64,000 nt of DNA from Branchinecta lynchi (lineage: Eukaryota > Arthropoda > Branchiopoda > Anostraca > Branchinectidae): assembly GCA_023053575.1 (NCBI GenBank), contig JAKZAP010000006.1:12099280-12163279 (forward strand), written 5' to 3'. Shown piece by piece: positions 11,421-23,097 of the stretch (positions are counted from its first letter, which is position 1; each line of letters opens with the position of its first letter). Both the position numbers and the translations under genes were made by a program. A model generated the notes under the pieces. That model was not told the DNA's origin. It made no database searches and saw only the letters and a list, made by a program, of their open reading frames with translations.

Positions 11421-13750
11421 CAACCAAAATTGTCAACATGTACTAGAAAGTGGTCGAATTTCATATGAATACTGAGAACGAACAATATAAAAAGTAACGA
11501 TTGGGGAAATAGACAACGAGGGGTAAAATAATAACCTATTAATTTCTGTTACGTAGGGAAACAAAGGAGGGGACAAAGCTATTCTTGTATCTCACGTGTC
11601 ACGTGTGAATACTGCGTACATACTAGCGGCGTAAACGGTTCATAACTACATTCTGCTTGCAGAATGTAGATGGCCACGACTAGGAAAGAGCCAGTAATGC
11701 TATTTGCGCTGGCAATCCAAGTTTAAAAAGAATGAATATTGATGTAGACCTTCAGACCTAGTTTAAGCTAAACCTGGTGACTTTCCTTTCCAGTAACAGC
11801 CTATTAAAAATTTAATTACTGATGATCATAACGAAGAAGAACAAATTATAGGATATTGTGGAGCTAGGAAATTCGCATTTCGAATCAAAGTTAGTGACCA
11901 AGAAATATGCAGTAACATTTGAGAAGCTGATTGAGTTAACATCCTCGTTAAATCCATCCTACGAACTAGCTGGAATTTTTCTACTGCATATTTTTGCAGT
12001 GGACCACTCACGGTTTTTGCATTTAATTCGCCTGTCGCGGCACATTGAACGTTATAAGTGGGGACAATCAGTCTGTTGGGTTTTACGGCCAGGTTCCAGG
12101 GACAATTTACGATACAACTTGGATACCAGCTGACACTAATATTTCCTTTGGCCACGGATGTACTCACAAATTGGAAACCCATTTCTAAGCATTCTTTTGT
12201 TCTCAGATGGCAAATTTATAGTTTAATTTGTCAACTGGCAACCCTCTCCGCCGTGCTGTGGAGAACTGTCATCTGCAGAACCAGAGGGTCTCAGGGGCCG
12301 AACATTCCAACAGGATTTCAGTGCGATTCCGGGTATAGAAAATTTTTGAAAATGAGAAGTTAGTGACTGAAAATACATCACGAAAGCTGAGAAAAATAAT
12401 GAACGAGCCGCATTGCCGACATGAATCCTTTCAAGACGAAAGGGAACATGATCTTCATCAAATAACCTGGAACCAGGAAATTCAGATTTGATCCAAAGAA
12501 AATGGAGAAACATCAATCAGAATAGAAAAGGTTTTCACCCAAGGTTTGGTTGATACAAACTGTATAAATGAAAACAGTAAAGGGGAGTATATTTTCTGTT
12601 TTTCTTGACTAGCTCAGGCTTAACTTGTTCAGTTCCCTGACATGAATTCAGAAAATAACGCTTTTCTTTGGGACTATCTGGCGGCTCTGGTCGAAACCAA
12701 AACGCTGGCAACGCCGTAAAGTTGCCATCCAGTTTGTACATATAGCGAAAAAAGGAAGGCTGCACATTCACGAAAATTGTCCAGCCATTAACGTAAACCT
12801 TCTATTTTTGCCCAAATTTTGCCCGATTCCGGCGACTTTCCGCTTGTCAGATGCATGTCAAATCGCTTCCAAAATTTAAGCAAAAACTGATGGTGGAGTA
12901 AAAAGTTGGAACATCAGTTTAGAAACGTCTTGACTTCTTGACAAAGTGCCAAGTTTCCGGTAACACAAAATCCGAGCTAGAGCATAAATATTTCTTTCGC
13001 CCAAGATGACTGCGTTTCCTATTTGAATACGGAAAAGGGATACGTCACCTGAGTATATTCTAGCGGCTAACAAGGGTTGGAGGGTCACAGGGCTAGATTG
13101 TGCCTGAAGAGGACCCTTGCCAAGAAGGGGTGAAATGTCGCAATTGATTTTTCAAAATTACTTACTTAAATTCATCTTTTCTTACCAATTTCGTGTTAAT
13201 AGTTTCACAAGGCTCTTCAAGGCTCGAGAATTTCCTGTTTAATGCCAAGTTTATGATTCCGACGATCGACTTTGCAAACAGTTTATGAACCAATTTGCAA
13301 ACAGGAGCAGCTGTTGCCGCCTTACGTCAATACAGCCTAAATTTCGCGTATCGCTGTTGCACAAATTTATTCTGGCTCCCTTCAAATAGTGCCAAGAATT
13401 TCGCTGAAATCACAACAAACCACGTACTGAGGATCGTATGTTAAAATGCACGACCAGTCTTCTTGTTCCTTTCATATTATTAGTTTTTTTGTGGCTACCT
13501 AGTTGAAATAAGGTTGTCAAAGGCAATCAAAGGCACAATAAACTTAGTTTGCTCTTTTAGATATATTTAGAAGTTACCATCCTGTAATGACTAATTCGTC
13601 ACTTGCATCTGAGAATTTGTTAATCTCGTTTTAATTTTTTTTTTACCGGATTCCAGCCGACTTGTCAAGCAGGAATGAAAGAACATTAACATCATCCGCA
13701 TATTTATGAATAGAACATTAATATGGAGCATCTCAGGTCACTGTCAGAAG

Positions 13751-14079
13751 TCTCATAACAGACAACACAAGGATGCGCGGTTTCAGAAAGATAACACACA
13801 ACAGACAACACTTGGGATGTTATCTGTTGTCGCGACAAATGTTATGCATAACAAGCATTGCCAGGAAGAGCCAAAAACCGCCAAAAAGCATATGCTGAAT
13901 TTTCCAGTGTCATGACGACAAACATAAAAGTCAGCAGGTTGCTTTTTTGGCTTTTTTTCACTCCTCCTGGCAATGCTTGTAATGCGTAACGTTTCATGTC
14001 TAACGTTTCTCGCGACAACAGGTAACATCCCAAGTGTTGTCTGTTTAAACCGCGCATCCTTGTGCTGTCTGTTATGAAA
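13751..14079. mobile_element. Foldback element with ~150-bp arms
   Basis: The left arm begins TCATAACAGACAACACAAGG and the right arm ends with its inverse ('CCTTGTGCTGTCTGTTATGA'). The arms match by eye across most of ~150 bp, including 'GATGCGCGGTTT', 'CAACACTTGGGATGTTA', 'CTGTTGTCGCGA' and 'CAAGCATTGCCAGGA'. Each arm carries a small segment the other lacks. The spacer is about 30-40 bp. A short related piece ('ACACAAGGATGCACAGTTTC') is at 30399-30420. No clear target duplication was found. Confidence 0.75.
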
Positions 14080-15360
14080 CTTGGTGTGTTATGGCAGTAT
14101 TTTTGTAAAAATTTAAAATTTATATCGGATCAAATTGACCAAAAAAACTGTCTAGGCTTTTGTAACAACATGTTACGTTATGAATGTACTATTGGTTTTC
14201 GACACGATGGGATATTTGGCCAGGTATCAAGAGAGAGTCGAGAATGTCCAGACCATTAAGGATTCCAAACGGAATGGATCCGGTCCTGAAAAAGCACGGC
14301 ACTAAAAACCAAAAAAGGATAGGAATATTCTGCATTTGTTTGCTTCTGGCTTAACTGTGATCTAGCCTGGAAACAGAAGACGAATCGATAGGTCGACCCA
14401 AATGCGGTGAAAAGGAACTCTATGAACGACAAATTGCGTGATACGTTAATTAGACTTTTTGTTGGCTCAAGCGGCATGAAATTCTCTGTACTGCAGCCCA
14501 AACGAGCAGGTACGAAAAAAGGGATATCCCCTTTTGAGTCCCCAAGACGGGAAGATAGATCTACCGGGCGCCTTAACATTTCCTGCGACAAGCGCAAGGA
14601 TCGCGGCGAATAGCGATTGGCATCGTCGTTTAGTTACCACCAGCAATATCGACATAAAATCTACCAAGAGCAACAGAACTACCCAGACACGGGTATATTC
14701 GCAGGTCGCCTCTGCAGGGCTAGTAATACTCGATTGCGTTCTGAGATAGCCTAGCATTGCATAATTCTGCTGTTCCCTCAGATTTTATTTTGCGACTTAA
14801 ATTGATCCGGAAGTAAGAGCACGGATCATCGTAGGATTGAACCCAGGAGTAAAGCTCATGCGGTCTACGTGACAAATTTCCTCCCATCCTCTTTGAAATA
14901 CGAATGAACAAAAAAGCTGATTCCAAATTATCACCTGGAAAATAGTGTATGGTATTTTGACGAGAAGGAAAACATTCGGTAATTTTTAATATCTTTAGAA
15001 ACGTTCTTTGAGGCATTATTGTTATTATTTATTCTTTTATCACTCGGTATGAATCTGGTGGAGTCGTTCATATCTTCTTTTTATGACCCGCCTACGCAAG
15101 TAGCCCATCGTTTTACCGTCGACAGATGATAGGAAGAAAGTTGTGGAACATTCTGGTTTTGTAGTGCTCCCACAATGGCTCATTTTCTTTCTCATTGCAA
15201 TGCTGTACAAAGGTGGCGCATGAATTTCAGCGTTCTTATGCAGAGTTGAGCAGGAATGGGAATTAGCCCCCACAAAATTGGCTGCTAACAAATGGACCTG
15301 TTGGACGTCTCCCCCTCCCTTCCCCGGAAAACTGTATTAACGCACTGATTTCCTTCCCAG

Positions 15361-15606
15361 TAAAGCCGGAAATTGCCCGGAGCCCTCAGAACTTGGCCGT
15401 ACTCTCGGGAGAAGACGCCTATTTTGAATGCATCGCCTCTGGAGACCCAGCGCCATCTATTGTTTGGAAGAAAGGCGGAGTTCAGGTCGCCGAGGGTCGA
15501 AGCCTTCGTCTGGAAGCCGTGACCCCGGCGGAACAGGGGCTGTACGTGTGTCAAGTGGAGAATATCGTCGGTTCAGCAGTTGCGAACGCGACATTGACCG
15601 TTTATG
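15361..15606 (+). CDS. robo: Robo exon: complete Ig domain 3
   Basis: A single exon encodes all of Ig3 (residues 97-177, split codons 96 and 178). The acceptor is TTCCCAG and the donor TATG|GTAAGT, phase 1 to phase 1, so the domain is a self-contained module. Conserved features are Cys119 in 'AYFECIASGDPAP', Trp131 in 'IVWKKGG', and Cys159 in 'AEQGLYVCQVEN'. The final strand 'GSAVANATLTVYG' includes a possible N-glycosylation site (NAT). The loop between Trp131 and strand E is several residues shorter than I would expect from vertebrate Robo Ig3. No stop or frameshift was seen. Confidence 0.95.
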
Positions 15607-16384
15607 GTAAGTGGTGATAAATCTTTTGTTTTTCTAGTGTCTGTGTTCAAATCGGAGCGGAGTGGACAGACGAGAGTTTTGCTCCTTTTAGTGCTAACAA
15701 CTAAGTCTCAGAGTATGTAAAAGTAGATTTATGGCGCGCTCTAGCTATGTGGATCTCGGACGATTTAATGTGACTCACTTTTCAGTACTTTTGACACTTA
15801 CGACCGAGTGGTCTACCAGTAGCTGGGTATTGTGACAGGATAACGTACGGTTATGGGTGTTGCGTATCTTTCGCAACGACGAAGAGTACTTTGTACTATT
15901 TTGCAGTTGCTTTGTACTATACTACAGTTTTGCAGATTTTAATCACATTTTCTATCCCACGCGGGGCTTCTTAATGGCGCAGCAATCCACGCACGAGCTC
16001 GTCTGGGGTACAAACGGTATCTGAACACACCGATCATGCTTCGAACTGAGAACTTCTTTTTTAGATTCCTGGATTTCTAAATACCGGGTAGTGAAACCTG
16101 AGTGAAACCAAAACACCCCTAACATATTTAGTCCTCAAATGGGGAAACGTCTGGAACTGGTGAATAAAGTAGTCCAAGGAGTTGGACTGGATATTTAGTC
16201 ACATGTATTATTAAGAGCAGTAGTCAAATCTAGTGAGATTTCCAGACGAACACTAAGAAGTTTTTTCTGACAGCATAATGACACTGTTTCAAATAGTGTT
16301 TTTCAGATTTAGAAAATTAAAGGTTTTGGGGGGTTCTCAATACGTGAGGCGTTTCACTGCGTCCGCACAATTCCGAGTTTTTAT

Positions 16385-16843
16385 CACTGGAACAAAAGTA
16401 TGTGCTACACTCGAAGTACAACCTGAAACTCGCGGAAACTCCGTTTTGTCTTGCTTTTTGGCGGTATTCCAACCACCTGAAAATAAAACTAAATATAGCT
16501 AAAATCTCAATAAGTAGAACTCTAGGCTTAGGTCCTTACCATTATTTGCTAGAAGAGTCGTCAGCTTTATGTTTATCTGCTTGATAAAGTAGTTAATTTC
16601 ATTAATTGAAGATCATTTTGTATCTAAATTTCAATTTCCTGCCAGATTCCGAAAATGATCTCGCAGACATTTGTCAGATCCGAGCCGCACAAACCTTTTT
16701 GGTCGCGGAAACACACTTGTGGGCCACGACAGCGACCGCGGAAACACTCGTCTGAGCCACAATCCAGCCACAAACTCTTTGCGAGATGTCGGAATAATGC
16801 CTCTAAGGGAAACATGCAACGGAAGTGACTCAAAATTTCCCTT
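16385..16843 (+). repeat. Dispersed repeat block A, copy 1
   Basis: Matches 57257-57475 and 57517-57950 in the same orientation. Shared landmarks are 'CTCGCGGAAACTCCGTTTTG', 'ATCTGCTTGATAAAGTAGTTA', 'GTCAGATCCGAGCCGCACAA' and 'GCGACCGCGGAAACACTCG'. It is non-coding and diverged, and is immediately followed by block B. Confidence 0.65.
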
Positions 16844-17350
16844 TTAAAGCGGGCCACAAAAAATGTTATTTCTACCACATACACAATGCTAACCATCCTT
16901 ACTGTCACTATGAATGTTTAAAACCACTAAAACACCGTAAAACAATGAGCAAATAAAAAAAAATCTACCAAATTCCTAGGTTTGAAATTACTCCGTCTGG
17001 ACTAAATCTCAGCCGATTATCCCGGACAGCTGTTATCGCACGTAGGGAGCGAAGGGTCAAAATAATAATTTCCATCTAATGCTCCAACTGTTTATTACAA
17101 ATACAAATACAAATAAAAAAAAAACAAGACCAGTGTGGAACCTCTGAAGACATACAAAAATTATCAATTATGTCTTATAATTCTTTGCTGATCAATCCTG
17201 GAAAATCTCGTCATCTAGAAAAGAAGACTTTCGGCGTGGTTTTTTTCTCGAGCCGAAACAGCAACCCGGCAATCGCGTTCAGTTCAAAATAACCCAGTGG
17301 CATGCGATAACTAAGAAAAGGTAAACGGAATGTTTGGATTAGGACTTTAA
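16844..17350 (+). repeat. Dispersed repeat block B, copy 1
   Basis: Matches 55213-55708 over about 500 bp in direct orientation, e.g. 'AAATCTCAGCCGATTATC', 'CATCTAATGCTCCAACTG', 'GGTAAACGGAATGTTTG'. Ends were not resolved, and no coding capacity was seen. It abuts the MITE at 17376. Confidence 0.7.
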
Positions 17351-17375
17351 ATTAAACTCATAATCCTGCAGCTTT

Positions 17376-17657
17376 GAGCGTGTTCCACTCTTCTAACAAT
17401 AGTAACTATTAGTTACTATTTTCGTTCCAACCTCGTGAAAAGTTACGACGCTGACCGTTCCAACCTTGTCGAAATAGTAACTAATAGTACTTACCACGGG
17501 AGCATAGTAAGCATGGTAACTACGAATCTCTGTGACGTGATTGGCCGGATTAACTCGTGCCATGATATTTTGCTGAAAATAGAAAAAATGGTTCAGCTTT
17601 GACGCCTAAAAGCCAGAATTCGTGACGTCATGCATAGTAACTGCGGTAAGTAGGCTC
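17376..17657 (-). mobile_element. GAGCGTGTTCC MITE, copy 1 (internal deletion)
   Basis: Starts GAGCGTGTTCCACTCTTC. It is flanked by TTT on both sides (17373-17375, 17658-17660), a 3-bp target duplication. The right terminal repeat has lost about ten bases, leaving only its last bases CTC. It is oriented opposite to the copy at 18497, 840 bp away, so the two could pair in the RNA. Confidence 0.75.
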
Positions 17658-17990
17658 TTTGTCACATTGTCTAGAAGAACTTTTCACCGTTGTTTAGCAC
17701 TTATTTAGTTCCAGCAAAAGGGATATTGTAGAATGGCATTTGAAGAACGGCAGATTCTGGAGCGAGCTTTTCATGATGTGGAACCGGATATTGCGATTCG
17801 CAGTACCAGATAAATATTAGATTTCACTCACATGAAGCATTAGACCAACTTTATCTGGCGTTTCGGCTGAAAGATTTTGATGATATTGAATCCTTGGAGG
17901 CATGAAAATTCTTAATTTTTAATGCATTTGTTGCATGCTTTTTTGACGGTTGGCTGACGCTTAGTGAGCATGAAAAGCCCAGAGTTCCCT

Positions 17991-18060
17991 GTTATTTATA
18001 ATAATATAAATGTTTATTGAGCCGAAGGGCAACGCAGCGAAAAACATTCTGTAAAACTGA
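17991..18060 (-). repeat. Retrotransposon-like 3' tail (reverse)
   Basis: An A/T-rich short-repeat stretch is joined to 'TTTATTGAGCCGAAGGGCAA'. Read on the minus strand it is a GC-rich hairpin-like segment followed by an AATAAA-like signal and simple repeats, as in LINE 3' ends. Identification is by layout only. Confidence 0.35.
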
Positions 18061-18496
18061 AGAAAAGTTTCATCATCACCAATCTAGGCTAACTTATTAT
18101 ACAAATATTACCGCTTGCTGGATATTTTTGTATACACTGCATCGGAAAGATATCATAGTAAAATCATCATGGATTTCAGAATACTGAGAAACAGAACCGA
18201 ACCTTGCAATCCCGGATAGAAAAGAAATTCTTTCAAAATGAGAATTTAGTAACTAAAAATACACAACCAGCAAATATTTCCAAATGCAAAAGCACTTGAC
18301 AGGTCAAAGGTCATTCTCCCCCCCCCCCCCCTCCCCAACTTGCAAAGAGGACAAACGAGGACTCAACGGCACAACCGTTATTCCTGGTAAAAAATTGTCT
18401 TCTTGCTGAGTTTTCAGAGTTATGGGATTCAGTTCTAACTTAGAATTGGTATTTGAATGAAGCATTTCCGACCCGGACCTTATGTGCTTAAGCTAT

Positions 18497-18801
18497 GAGC
18501 GTGTTCCACCCTACTCACCGTAGTTACTACGCATGACGTCACGAATTATGGCTTTTTGCCGTCAAGGCTGGAACGATTTTTCTATTTTCCAGCAGGATCT
18601 CACGCCAGCGGCGAATCCGACCAATCACGTTACAGAGATGCGTAGTAACTGCGCTTACTACGCTCCCGAGCATGGTAAGCAAATAGTAACTATTAGTTAC
18701 TATTCCGACAAGGTTGGAACGGTCAGCGTAGTAACTTTTCGTGAGGATGGAACGGAAATAGTAACTAATAGTAACTATTGTTAGAAGGGTGGAACACGCT
18801 C
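18497..18801 (+). mobile_element. GAGCGTGTTCC MITE, copy 2 (complete, 305 bp)
   Basis: Intact copy with terminal repeats GAGCGTGTTCCACCCTAC and AGGGTGGAACACGCTC, flanked by TAT at 18494-18496 and 18802-18804. The interior has palindromic 'TAGTAACTATTAGTTACTA' and 'GCATGACGTCACGAATTATG'. An overlapping open frame (18533-18784) is a by-product; the same region in other copies is frame-disrupted. Confidence 0.85.
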
Positions 18802-18927
18802 TATATCTTTCAGTCGGAACTGCCAAAGAAAAGTTTTTTTAGTAGCCTACATTCCTTGTGTCGTCTACGATAAATACAGAACTTCTATAAATTCCGTGTT
18901 AATGGTTAAGAAAACATAGCCACATAC

Positions 18928-19286
18928 TCTAGGTTCACACGGAACAAATCGCGGTAATGAACGAGATTTTTCAATCGCAGCGACAGAAGATTTTTATCGC
19001 CTGGATTTTCACAATGAATTTTCGTCGCAACAGAATTTCACGCGAAAAATAATTAAAAATAACTCTTAAAATAATTAAAATAATTTTTTTTGTTCTAAAA
19101 GCGAATCATCAAAATGGTCGTCCATGTTGCTGTTGCGTGCATAAAATCGTACTGTTGCCCGATTAAAGTTGAATTTTCCCAACATGAAAAATCGCCTGGT
19201 GAAGCAACAGAAATCGCCGATTTTGGTGACGGAAATCTCGGCGGTGGCCGATATTGCCTCACTGTGAACGTCTGTGTGAACCTACG
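18928..19286 (+). mobile_element. TAGGTTCACAC inverted-repeat element, copy 1
   Basis: Begins CTCTAGGTTCACAC and ends GTGTGAACCTACGG. The interior 'AAAATCGCCTGGTGAAGCAA' and 'GCCGATTTTGGTGACG' matches, in reverse, the element at 20838. A frame at 19114-19428 that runs across its right end is not a recognisable gene. Confidence 0.7.
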
Positions 19287-20837
19287 GATACAGTTCAGAT
19301 TTGCAGAAACCTACGCAATTCTTCATTACTATTTCTGTTGGCTCCGGCACTTTTCCTACTTCCTTCCGTTGCCAAAATATAAAAACAAAGCATTTGTATT
19401 TAGTGTGGGGTGGTTTATTTTATTCTGAAACCCACGAATTCTAACCTTATCCTGGAATTAAGAAATTGTAACCGTTTTTTTTCGGCTTGTATGTTTTTTA
19501 TTCTGTGTCAGTTTGGCTTAATAAGCCATTATTGTTATTGTTATATGTATCTTGGAAGGTACTACTGGTTGCCCAAAACTCAGAACCGTGATACAGCTCG
19601 TCGTTGCCTGAAATGCCAGTCCTTCGTTGACTGACATGTTGACGGGAAAACTAGTAGCTACTCGAGATCGTATCTCATTTTGGCTTCAATATATCTCTTC
19701 ATCAGGAAATAAAGGCCTATGCCTCTGTATCAAATTTAAGCGACAGGACGCCCATCAGTTGTGCTCCGGAGCCACGCTGGCATAAAAATTCTGAGCGTCA
19801 ATAAAAAATGCATTTCTCAAATTGCATAGCGGAAAGAGTTGTCTTTCGTCGCCCTAGTTCACCTCCAGAAATACTTTTCTCCCTTCACATATTTTTGACG
19901 AGTTTGAAACGTTAACCGGCGTTATCTCCCGTTATCTTTGGGCGCTTTCAACGCTAACGGAAGTAGAAGAACTGTTGACTTGTCTACAGATAGTTTAATG
20001 GGCGATTTTAGGGACAGCATCTGAGCTGGAACATTGTCTGTAGAGATAGGGCATTCGCGATTATTAATGACGTATTGAGTGGTTGGTAATTGATACCATG
20101 TAACAGATTTGTAATGGTTAGAGATTCCGCTAAGGACTCATGGAAAACCGGATGTACTCTGTAGGTGTGTCTTAGCAGGCTACAACGAGTCTAATGGACC
20201 GTTCACGCTTGTGTTGTAAGACGAATAAAAGTTCTTCGTGTTGTAAGCCTTATCCTCTGCAGCCGTTCAACTTGAAAATCAAGTTGTACGCCGCTCTCTG
20301 ACGTTTGGATCACGTATGCGTAGATCTTCAGAACTGAGCCTTAAACCTGACAATCCATCCCTAGAGAACTTAACCTTTGATGACTTTCATGTGGAACTTT
20401 AGATCAGCCTAGACCGGTTTTACGAAAATCCAGTACAATACTCGGTATAATATCTGCTGCTGTCTCTGTTGGACTAGTGTACATTCCTCGATTTAGTTTT
20501 GAGCCTACCAGGATTCTTCTTCTTATTTCAGATAAGGTAAAAAGCTTGTAACTGTCAAAACACAATTAGCTGTATAAATTAGTATGGCGGACAAAGAACT
20601 CATTCAGTACATTTATATTACAAATTGTTTCTCTCTTTCTTCTTCAGTAGTCACGTGACGGAAACGGATTGCTATAACTGGTCGAGTATAACTTTTAACA
20701 CACAAAATAGAACCTATTCCTATTAATTTGTACCACAGCAAGCCTCGGCTTGATGAAATTTTACCACACATATTCGCGGATACCACGTATAACTCAGAAA
20801 TTCTGCACCTTAAACGTAAGCTTGAACGGTCCTTAAC

Positions 20838-21121
20838 CCTAGGTTCAGACAGACGTTCACACTGAGGCGATATCGGCCATCGCCGAGACTTTCGTCGCCA
20901 AAATCGGCGATTTCTGTTGCTTTGTCAGGCGATTTTCAATGTTGGGAAAATTCAACTTAAATCGGGTGACAGTACGATTTGATGCACGCAACAGCAACAT
21001 TTCGCCTTAAATTCTGTCGCCGACGAAAATTCAGTGTGAACATCCAGGCGATAAAAATCTTCTTTCTCTGCGATTGAAAAATCTCGTTCATCGCCGCGGT
21101 TTGCTCTGTGTAAACCTAGGG
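20838..21121 (-). mobile_element. TAGGTTCACAC inverted-repeat element, copy 2
   Basis: Opens CCCTAGGTTCAGACAGACG and closes GTGTAAACCTAGGG. It is an inverted copy of 18928-19286, separated by 1.55 kb. It has a deletion relative to copy 1 in the middle A/T-rich stretch. Confidence 0.7.
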
Positions 21122-21362
21122 CAAGGATGGTCATTCACCAGCACTGCCGTTGCTTGCCAATTTTGTTGTTTGCCTTCTAAGATTCTCACTAGCGAAAAAT
21201 ATGAATACTAGTTGATCACAACGCTTAATTCGTTGTAATTGCTCCAAGAGGAGTACAACTGTGGACACAAATGTACTAGCCCCTCTAGAGTGATTTCTAG
21301 AGAAACAAGTGTTTGGATTCGTTTTCCGGACCAAATCGGAAATATTTCCCAGTGAGTGTATT

Positions 21363-21750
21363 CCCAATGAAAAATTTATCTCAAAATAGTACTATGAAGT
21401 AGTACGAAAAAGTAGCATGCAGTACTAGCGATGCTACTACATGCTTCTACTTCAAGGCTACCGTGTTATTATTTATTATTTATTTTATTTATTTGAATCA
21501 GATACCGGCCAACTAGGGTCATTATACAAAAACAAAATACAAAACAAAATGCATACTACTATTAGCAAGGTACTAAGGCAAGACGGGATGCTACTGGATA
21601 CTACTACATAAGATTGGACCAGTCTGAGGCACATTAAATGATAGTATTTTTTGCTATTACATAGTATTACATGCAACGTTTTCGTACTACTACCATACTA
21701 TACTACTACCTACCATACTACTAGTACTATCATACAAATTTTTCATCGGG
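21363..21750. mobile_element. Inverted-repeat element with AGTACTA-rich ends
   Basis: Left end CCCAATGAAAAATTTATC and right end AAATTTTTCATCGGG are inverted. Both subterminal regions are dense in AGTACTA/TAGTACT. An ATTTATT-tailed retrotransposon-like piece (21471-21545) lies inside it. No target duplication was resolved. Confidence 0.55.
21471..21545 (-). repeat. ATTTATT-tailed retrotransposon-like 3' end
   Basis: A run of TATT/TTTA units is followed by 'GATACCGGCCAACTAGGGTC' and an A-rich segment. It sits within the inverted-repeat element. Assigned by layout, as for 17991. Confidence 0.35.
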
Positions 21751-22057
21751 TTCACTGCGATGTAAGCAAAAATTGCATTCATCCAAAGCTCAAAGTTTTA
21801 GAAGCAATCTGCGTCAGCACATCTTTTTTTTCTGCTAGAAAACAATCCAAATTCATTTTTAAGAAAATCGTGGTTGAGGAAAGTGGACATTGTTGTGTCC
21901 GTGATTCCGGACTACATCGACTTTCGAAATGCCTAGGTTTCCTACCGAAGAAGCATTAAGAGAATCCGTCCTTTTTTTACAAAGGCAAAACTACTCTAGA
22001 GGTCTACATGTGGATTTTGTTACCATGAAAGTAGTGACAGCTCAGTAAAAATTGTTG

Positions 22058-22347
22058 CAGGGTATCCAGAAATTTGTTACGGGGGGGAGGGGGTCTCGTG
22101 GGTCGGACCCAAGGCCGTATCCAGGGGGGGGGGATTTGGGGGTTGACCCCCCCCCTGCGAAACATGCACAAATAATCATTTTTATAGGCTTTTTCCTTTG
22201 ATCTATGTGTTTTTTTTACTTTTTTGTCCGACCCGCAGGCAACCCCCCCCCCCCCCGAAAGGCAAAACTCCACCGAAATAAATTCATCGATACGGGCCTG
22301 GTCGGACCTAATCCATACTTAAGAGTAAAACGAGAACATAGATCAAT
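22058..22347. mobile_element. hAT-type MITE, GTATCCAGG family, interrupted outer copy
   Basis: Starts CAGGGTATCCAGAAATTTG, has the usual G runs and 'GTGGGTCGGACC', and is then interrupted by a complete second copy at 22110-22300. It resumes at GTCGGACC up to 'ACATAGATCA', where an AATTTC-tailed repeat breaks it. The right terminus is missing. Confidence 0.7.
22110..22300. mobile_element. hAT-type MITE, GTATCCAGG family, copy nested in another
   Basis: Begins CAAGGCCGTATCCAGG and ends CGATACGGGCCTG. It is flanked by the perfect 8-bp duplication GTCGGACC (22102-22109, 22301-22308), whose sequence belongs to the outer copy. This is therefore an insertion of the family into itself. It is reversed inside relative to copies 2 and 5 (C runs on the right side). 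Confidence 0.88.
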
Positions 22348-22441
22348 TTCAATTTCAATTTATTTGATAAGAAAGCAAAACATATCTCTCGTGGGCAGAG
22401 CCCAAATACGATGTTTTTTTAGTCATAAACAAAAATAAAAT
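22341..22441 (-). repeat. AATTTC-tailed retrotransposon-like 3' end
   Basis: (AATTTC)3 is joined to 'TTTATTTGATAAGAAAGC' and 'CTCGTGGGCAGAGCCCAAAT'. Same organisation as 10556, 17991 and 50700. It truncates the outer MITE at 22058. Confidence 0.4.
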
Positions 22442-22891
22442 AAGTTGTCAACATAAAGAATAATACAGGGCAGAAAAATGCTAAAGATCATTATACTGCT
22501 TTACCAAGCTTCGCATAAAGTTTCTACTGTAACGCATAATGTTACAGTAGATTGGGGTCAGTTTTGGAACCTTCTCAGCCACCTCTCGGGGGGGGGGGGA
22601 CGAGATATTACAGGAACAAAATGTGGGGAAGGAATGAACGGTACATGGGGTGCTGGAGAAGGGAGGAACCAAAGTTACTGCATAGTTTTTCGCGGCGGGA
22701 AGAAAGGGATTCAATTTTAAATTCTTTGAGGTAAAAAGAGTATGGTAGGGGGGAATTAAAGCCGACAAAATAAGTAAATTTTGTGGATACTTACCCTCCT
22801 GGATATATTAGGGTTATTTGTTATATTTTGTAGTTTAGGAGTTGGATATCACATGCCTGTGTTCTGTAAAATAAGTTGATATTTGTTTCAG

Positions 22892-23097
22892 TCCCCCCTA
22901 CCGTGACATCTATCGAACGATTCACGCGCGTGGACATGGGATCAACTGCCTCTCTTCCCTGCACGGCCGAGGGACTGCCTATGCCTGACTTGTCATGGAC
23001 AAAGGAGGGTTTATCCAACTGGGGGGCCCTGCACACTGGCTCGTCACGTGACAACGGCAGAATCGGGGTGACAACTGACGGAACCCTCACAATCAAG
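22892..23097 (+). CDS. robo: Robo exon: first half of Ig domain 4
   Basis: Encodes residues 179-246 after split Val178. The acceptor is TTGTTTCAG and the donor ATCAAG|GTAATT, entering in phase 1 and leaving in phase 0. The translation has 'VPPTVTSI', Cys201 in 'ASLPCTAEGLPMPDLSW', Trp213, and the long C'-D insertion 'WGALHTGSSRDNGRIGV' that separates Robo Ig4 from ordinary I-set domains. Strand E is 'DGTLTIK'. The domain's second cysteine is in the next exon, 11.2 kb away. Confidence 0.94.

Larger units (their letters stand above)
3254..15360. other. Intron between Ig2 and Ig3 (12.1 kb)
   Basis: Large GT..AG, phase-1 intron. It holds two copies of the GTATCCAGG hAT MITE (3289-3445, 6404-6596), arms of the foldback family (near 4372, 9785, 13102), a foldback element (13751-14079), two copies of the GTACCTAGCGG repeat (7595-7815, 11123-11293), a related pair at 7930-8110 and 10930-11070, a CA/CATA microsatellite, and two AATTC-tailed retrotransposon-like ends. 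An open frame of 152 codons at 5492-5950 matches nothing I recognise. No exon or RNA gene was found. Confidence 0.75.
15607..22891. other. Intron between Ig3 and Ig4 (7.3 kb)
   Basis: Phase-1 GT..AG intron with acceptor TTGTTTCAG. It contains two repeat blocks shared with 55213-57990, two inverted copies of the GAGCGTGTTCC MITE (17376 and 18497), two inverted copies of a TAGGTTCACAC element (18928 and 20838), an inverted-repeat element at 21363, and nested copies of the GTATCCAGG MITE at 22058-22347. Outside these, 19290-20830 and 15610-16380 show nothing recognisable. Confidence 0.8.

Noticed and set aside
11826..12516. Cysteine-containing minus-strand frames suggestive of a broken extracellular (sushi-like) module
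   Set aside because: Only scattered cysteines and a WST-like string are seen, split over frames with stops. It is not enough to claim a domain.
18533..18784. Open frames of 82-121 codons overlapping the GAGCGTGTTCC MITEs (also at 29036, 46837 and 46843)
   Set aside because: They arise on both strands of a palindromic repeat family and differ in length between copies through indels. The terminal repeats and 3-bp duplications explain the sequence.
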